Positions 16,258 to 16,855 of a DNA stretch of 16,855 bases are shown here, piece after piece. Positions within the stretch are counted from its first letter, which is position 1. The number at the start of each line of letters is the position of its first letter. The stretch is from DASTYU01 sp035764655. GTDB lineage: Bacteria > Chloroflexota > Limnocylindria > Limnocylindrales > CSP1-4. The notes beneath the pieces are model-generated. The model did no database searches and was not told where the DNA came from. It saw nothing but the letters and a program-made list of their open reading frames with translations. Both the position numbers and the translations under genes were made by a program. The stretch covers positions 1 through 16,855 of the forward strand of contig DASTYU010000031.1 of the NCBI GenBank assembly GCA_035764655.1, written 5' to 3'.

Positions 16258-16855
16258 CGCACCATCGAGCGGCGCAGGCCGACCCACGCAATGAACAGCG
16301 TCACGGCCGCGATCGCCGCGAGCGCGCCGTACTCCCACGTGTTGAGCGTCATCCCGCGGAGCATCACGTCCTGCATCAGCCGGATGGCATGGGTCACCGG
16401 CAGCAGGAACGCCAGTGCCTGGACCGGCGGATTGAACTCCTCGAGGGGGAGCACGAAGCCGCTGAAGAACACCGAGGCCAGCAGGATCAGCAGCGACAGC
16501 TGGACCGTTTGGCGCTCCGAATCGGACACCACGGCCACCACGAGCCCGAGCCCGATGGACGCGAGCAGCAGGAGCCCGACGACTGCCCCGAGCATCGCGA
16601 AGCTCCCGAGGACCGGCAGGTTGAAGGCGAGGATCAGCAGCGCCAAGCTGACCGCGGCGATGGCCGAGCCGAGCACCATGTACGCCAGCACCTTCCCGGC
16701 GATGATCTCCGCCGAGCCGATCGGCGCGATCCGGTACAGTTCGAGCACGCCGCTCGTCCGCTCGCGAACCAGCGACATCGCGACGAGCGTCACGGCCAGG
16801 TGCTGCAGGATCAGCGCAAGCACGGCCGGTCCGAAGAACGCGACGACGCCCGGGG
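16251..16855 (-). CDS. ABC-2 type transporter permease (partial, N-terminus beyond right edge)
   Basis: The last 201 codons of a membrane permease of the ABC-2 exporter type; the reading frame is open to the window edge, so the start is missing. The visible part begins near a PGVVAFFGPAV segment, followed by the cytoplasmic stretch LVRERTSGVLELYRIAPI, typical of ABC-2 permeases. About five hydrophobic spans and the LPVTHAIRLMQDVMLRG region close to the C-terminus follow. Such proteins export drugs, lipids or polysaccharide with a separate ATPase, which is usually encoded just upstream (here to the right, outside the window). The substrate is unknown. The gene converges on the glycosyltransferase with only 18 bases between stops, so the two are not co-transcribed. 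Confidence 0.9.
   Translation of the reverse strand, partial: PGVVAFFGPAVLALILQHLAVTLVAMSLVRERTSGVLELYRIAPIGSAEIIAGKVLAYMVLGSAIAAVSLALLILAFNLPVLGSFAMLGAVVGLLLLASIGLGLVVAVVSDSERQTVQLSLLILLASVFFSGFVLPLEEFNPPVQALAFLLPVTHAIRLMQDVMLRGMTLNTWEYGALAAIAAVTLFIAWVGLRRSMVRA

Overview
This is a GC-rich (roughly two-thirds G+C by eye), densely packed bacterial chromosome segment. GTG and TTG starts, 4-bp stop/start overlaps and apparently leaderless promoters are all present. I see no tRNA, rRNA, insertion sequence, integrase or CRISPR array, and no gene-free gap over 200 bp. A Chloroflexota bacterium (Limnocylindria-like) or an actinobacterium would fit the GC content, the Ser/Pro/Ala linker of the solute-binding lipoprotein and the homodimeric AceE. 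The phylum is my inference, not something the sequence proves.

Layout. (1) 1-1202, minus strand: a hairpin terminator, an OmpR/PhoB (KdpE-like) response regulator, and a 74-residue single-span membrane protein upstream of it. (2) 1374-11955: a complete-looking carbohydrate utilisation locus built on a 120-bp divergent control region (4292-4411). Leftward runs LacD-family aldolase > PfkB sugar kinase > 1-phosphofructokinase/tagatose-6-phosphate-kinase-like PfkB. Rightward runs DeoR-family repressor > double-SIS sugar isomerase > GH4 (MelA-like) glycosidase > lipoprotein sugar-binding protein > two ABC permeases > amidohydrolase. (3) 12134-14884: a stand-alone homodimeric pyruvate dehydrogenase E1 (aceE). 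(4) 15024-16232: a GT4 glycosyltransferase. Convergent to it, an ABC-2 type export permease runs off the right edge.

How the genes fit together (inference). The importer brings in a glycoside or oligosaccharide, and the GH4 enzyme splits it by the NAD/metal redox mechanism of that family. One PfkB kinase and the SIS protein convert the released sugar to a ketose phosphate. The FruK/LacC-like kinase adds the second phosphate and the LacD-type aldolase cleaves it to trioses. The DeoR protein probably senses a phosphosugar and controls both arms from the shared region. The enzyme set resembles a tagatose-6-phosphate route with a SIS protein in place of LacAB, but several conserved residues differ from the textbook families. 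The true substrate is therefore open, and it could be a modified hexose such as an amino, acidic or sulfo sugar.

The most interesting observations are the back-to-back leaderless promoters with three TGCGC boxes at exact 21-bp spacing, the SIS isomerase lacking the GlmS ring-opening histidine, the altered CHSV motif of the GH4 enzyme, and the tandem perfect hairpins in the leader of the response regulator.
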